Shown: positions 61,935 to 64,000 of the stretch, piece by piece
Layout of the letters: each line of letters begins with the position of its first letter
Position numbering within the stretch: position 1 is the first letter of the stretch
NCBI GenBank assembly: GCA_013365365.1
Contig: JABVXU010000108.1
Location: 62,001 to 126,000 of the forward strand
Length of the DNA: 64,000 bases
Direction of reading: 5' to 3'
Origin: Cruorifilaria tuberocauda
Taxonomy: Eukaryota; Nematoda; Chromadorea; Rhabditida; Onchocercidae
Notes under the pieces: generated by a model
Seen by the model: only the letters and a program-made list of their open reading frames with translations
The model's database searches: none
Told to the model about the DNA's origin: nothing
Position numbers and translations under genes: made by a program

Positions 61935-64000
61935 CTGTAGAATAATGTGTCATCAGTAATTGGCTAATTAATTCAAATTAATTTACTGAATATATATCAC
62001 TGTTTTATTATTTTTATAAATTCAATTAATTTATTTCAATTAACTTATAAATTCAATTAATTTATTCCAATCGCATAAAAATCATGAATTCTCGATTCAG
62101 CTAACTTTCTAATTAATTAGCTAACAATTTATTTTTTTCACAAGTCTTTTGTTTCACTTTCTCTATTGCTTTTCCACCATAAGTTAGCTACTATTCCGCT
62201 AACAAATCAGTGCAATGGTTTGATGCATTTCATTTTAATTTCCAGATTACTTTGAGTGGTGCAAGCTTAATGAATTGAAACATAATAATAAAACGGAAAA
62301 TCTTCCTTCCTGATTTGCTGAATTCGAGTTACTCTCAATCAAAACGATTTCGAGTTACTCTCGATCAAAACAAAACCAAATTTTTTTTTGAATGAAATAA
62401 TTTCTATTAATTTTTTATTCAAAGAATTGTTTGCTTTCCTTGAAATAATCTCTCTATGCATGAAATGCATAGAATTACCATAGCATTTCATCAGCAACAA
62501 ATTCTATCAATAGCTTCTTGAGCAAAAAAAGCTAATTGATTGAAAATTTCCAGAAAAATGAATAAATAATTTTATGGTTTATTTACCAAAAGAAAAAGTT
62601 TTTTTTTACTTCCAATAATTTATTTTCAAATTATCCATTAATTTAATTCACCTCTTTTAATTTCTATTTTCCATTTTCGTTTTCTCTCTCCTTCCTCTCT
62701 CCCTTTCTCTCTCCATTCTTTTTAGCAAGAGGAAAAAACAGCCCTATCAATGTGAGCATTTATTGAGTTCAATTGAGACTTTTGAAATTGGAATTGACAT
62801 TAGTAAAAAACAAAACAGAACAAAGCTTCCTTTCTAATCTTCTGCTGCTAACTCTTGGCTTCCTTGTTGCTATCTTCTGGAAGCTAATCGAGAGTACAAA
62901 CATCCCAAGTGAGGTTATCCTATGAATCAAATCCGGAATTCAATTCCTCATAATTCCTTCCCATCATTCACGCAAACAAATACACATTACACCTACTTTC
63001 ACGCCCCCAATTTCGACAAAAGCTATTTAGATCGACGATCTCCGTGTCTGTGTTTTTGCGTGTGTGTATGCGTGCGTGTGCATGTGTGTGCTTGTTTATG
63101 AGTGTTTGTATGTGTGCGTGAGAATATACATGTGTCTGTCCTATGTATGTGTGTGCATGTGTGTATGTGTATGTGCATGTACGTGTGTGTGTGTATATGT
63201 ATGATATACGATGAGTTAAAGCAGCTTTTCACATAGGAATAAAATGTTTACCGCATATTGCAGTACTTTTGAAGTAGCTTCACTTCTCCTTAAGATATTT
63301 TTAATTTTGCTTTTTGGGATTTATTAAATTTCAAAAAGTATAAAAAAAGTATTCAGTTTAGATAGTCTGAAATTATAACAAGGCTTCAATTTTTAATCAA
63401 TTCATTCTAATTTACTGTATTTTAACTAATTAAGTAAAAGATGTGTCATACTTCTTGTCAAAAATACATTGAAATTTATTATTGTTATCGTTATTTGTTG
63501 TTTATTTTAGATGATAAAATAAACATTGATTTTAATATATAATAAATATTTTAATGTTTTTAATGAAATTAATTTATCCTTTCGCTTTCTTTGTTCGACT
63601 AATCAATTTTATTTTGTATTTTATCTAATCGATAGTTAATGAATGTATCGCAAATAATTAGAGTAAAACTTTTAATTAATTAAAATTTCTTTTCTACAAC
63701 ATTAATTAAAAGAATATTTATTTTAACATTTGGTGAAAAATGAATAAAATTTATTCATTGATTGAAGTTTATATTATTTCCAAAATGATTAATAGACTCC
63801 TAAAATTTCCCAAGTACATTAGTCTGTTAAGTGATTTGATTTTATCACTTCAATAAAATATCATTATCAATTTACTTAAACATATCAAAGAGCTCTATCA
63901 TAGCAATTGATACCTCATCACAAAAAGATTTGATTATTGTAGAATTTATAACAATTGAATTTTCTCAAAAAAACATCGAAATATAACGAATGATGACTCA
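61935..64000 (-). other. Hemicentin intron running out of the window
   Basis: No Ig half-domain with matching phase was found here on the minus strand, so the next upstream exon lies beyond 64000. The stretch contains a direct repeat of ~29 bp at 62014-62072, another at 62325-62370 (TTCGAGTTACTCTC units), a 9-bp palindrome at 62453-62473, a CT-rich run at ~62683-62715 and the GT microsatellite listed separately. Confidence 0.6.
63043..63204. repeat. GT/TG-rich microsatellite
   Basis: About 160 bp of alternating TG with interruptions (TGTGTGTATGCGTGCGTGTG and similar). The open frame through its reverse strand is only a His/Thr repeat and not a gene. Confidence 0.9.

Noticed and set aside
63023..63232. 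Minus-strand His/Thr-rich open frame
   Set aside because: It is the reverse strand of the GT microsatellite and has no splice or start context.
1..64000. tRNA, rRNA, spliced-leader RNA, CRISPR, phage, plasmid or transposase genes
   Set aside because: I looked for A/B-box-like pairs, the SL1 sequence, regular spacer repeats and transposase motifs and saw none. A tRNAscan and Rfam search would be decisive.

Overview
The window is eukaryotic and looks like a parasitic nematode, most likely a filarial worm (inference, no search run). The DNA is very AT-rich, introns are mostly 50-700 nt, 3' splice sites are usually TTTCAG/TTTTAG, several first ATGs sit 1-7 nt after a lone acceptor (the pattern of spliced-leader trans-splicing), and the proteins are animal ones. 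There is no tRNA, rRNA, CRISPR array, phage or intact transposon that I can recognise. I assembled exons by hand from splice phases. All nine chains keep one open frame, but I could not check them against transcripts, and single boundaries may be off by a base or a few codons.

Layout: (1) 123-5881 (+), a ~703-aa coiled-coil protein I cannot name. (2) 12752-6275 (-), nucleoporin Nup107, 766 aa, facing gene 1 tail to tail. (3) 17825-13254 (-), a 469-aa SH2 + tyrosine-kinase-like protein whose catalytic residues, and probably its phosphotyrosine-binding arginine, are gone. (4) 20951-19720 (-), the MRG-binding protein MRGBP/Eaf7, 205 aa, a NuA4/TIP60 subunit. (5) 24186-28275 (+), a secreted protein with five chitin-binding type-2 (peritrophin-A) domains. 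(6) 29612-32862 (+), mitoguardin. (7) 33301-35544 (+), the nucleolar protein SURF6. (8) 36254-38160 (+), a 200-aa protein with two hydrophobic segments, unassigned. (9) 61934-39208 (-), the 3' 54 exons (2556 aa) of hemicentin: 21 Ig domains (the first one only in part), a G2F/nidogen-like domain, an EGF block and the fibulin-type C-terminus. Its 5' half lies beyond the window.

The neighbours do not form a pathway. They are a run of housekeeping genes (nuclear pore, chromatin, mitochondria, nucleolus) and extracellular-matrix genes. I did not find a new multi-gene system. The observations most worth a second look are the doubly degenerate SH2-pseudokinase, a long intronic hairpin whose mismatches become wobble pairs on the gene's sense strand, a perfect 23-bp inverted repeat in Nup107 intron 1, a fossil Ig exon copied into another hemicentin intron, and a tandem pair of phospho-FFAT-like motifs in mitoguardin.
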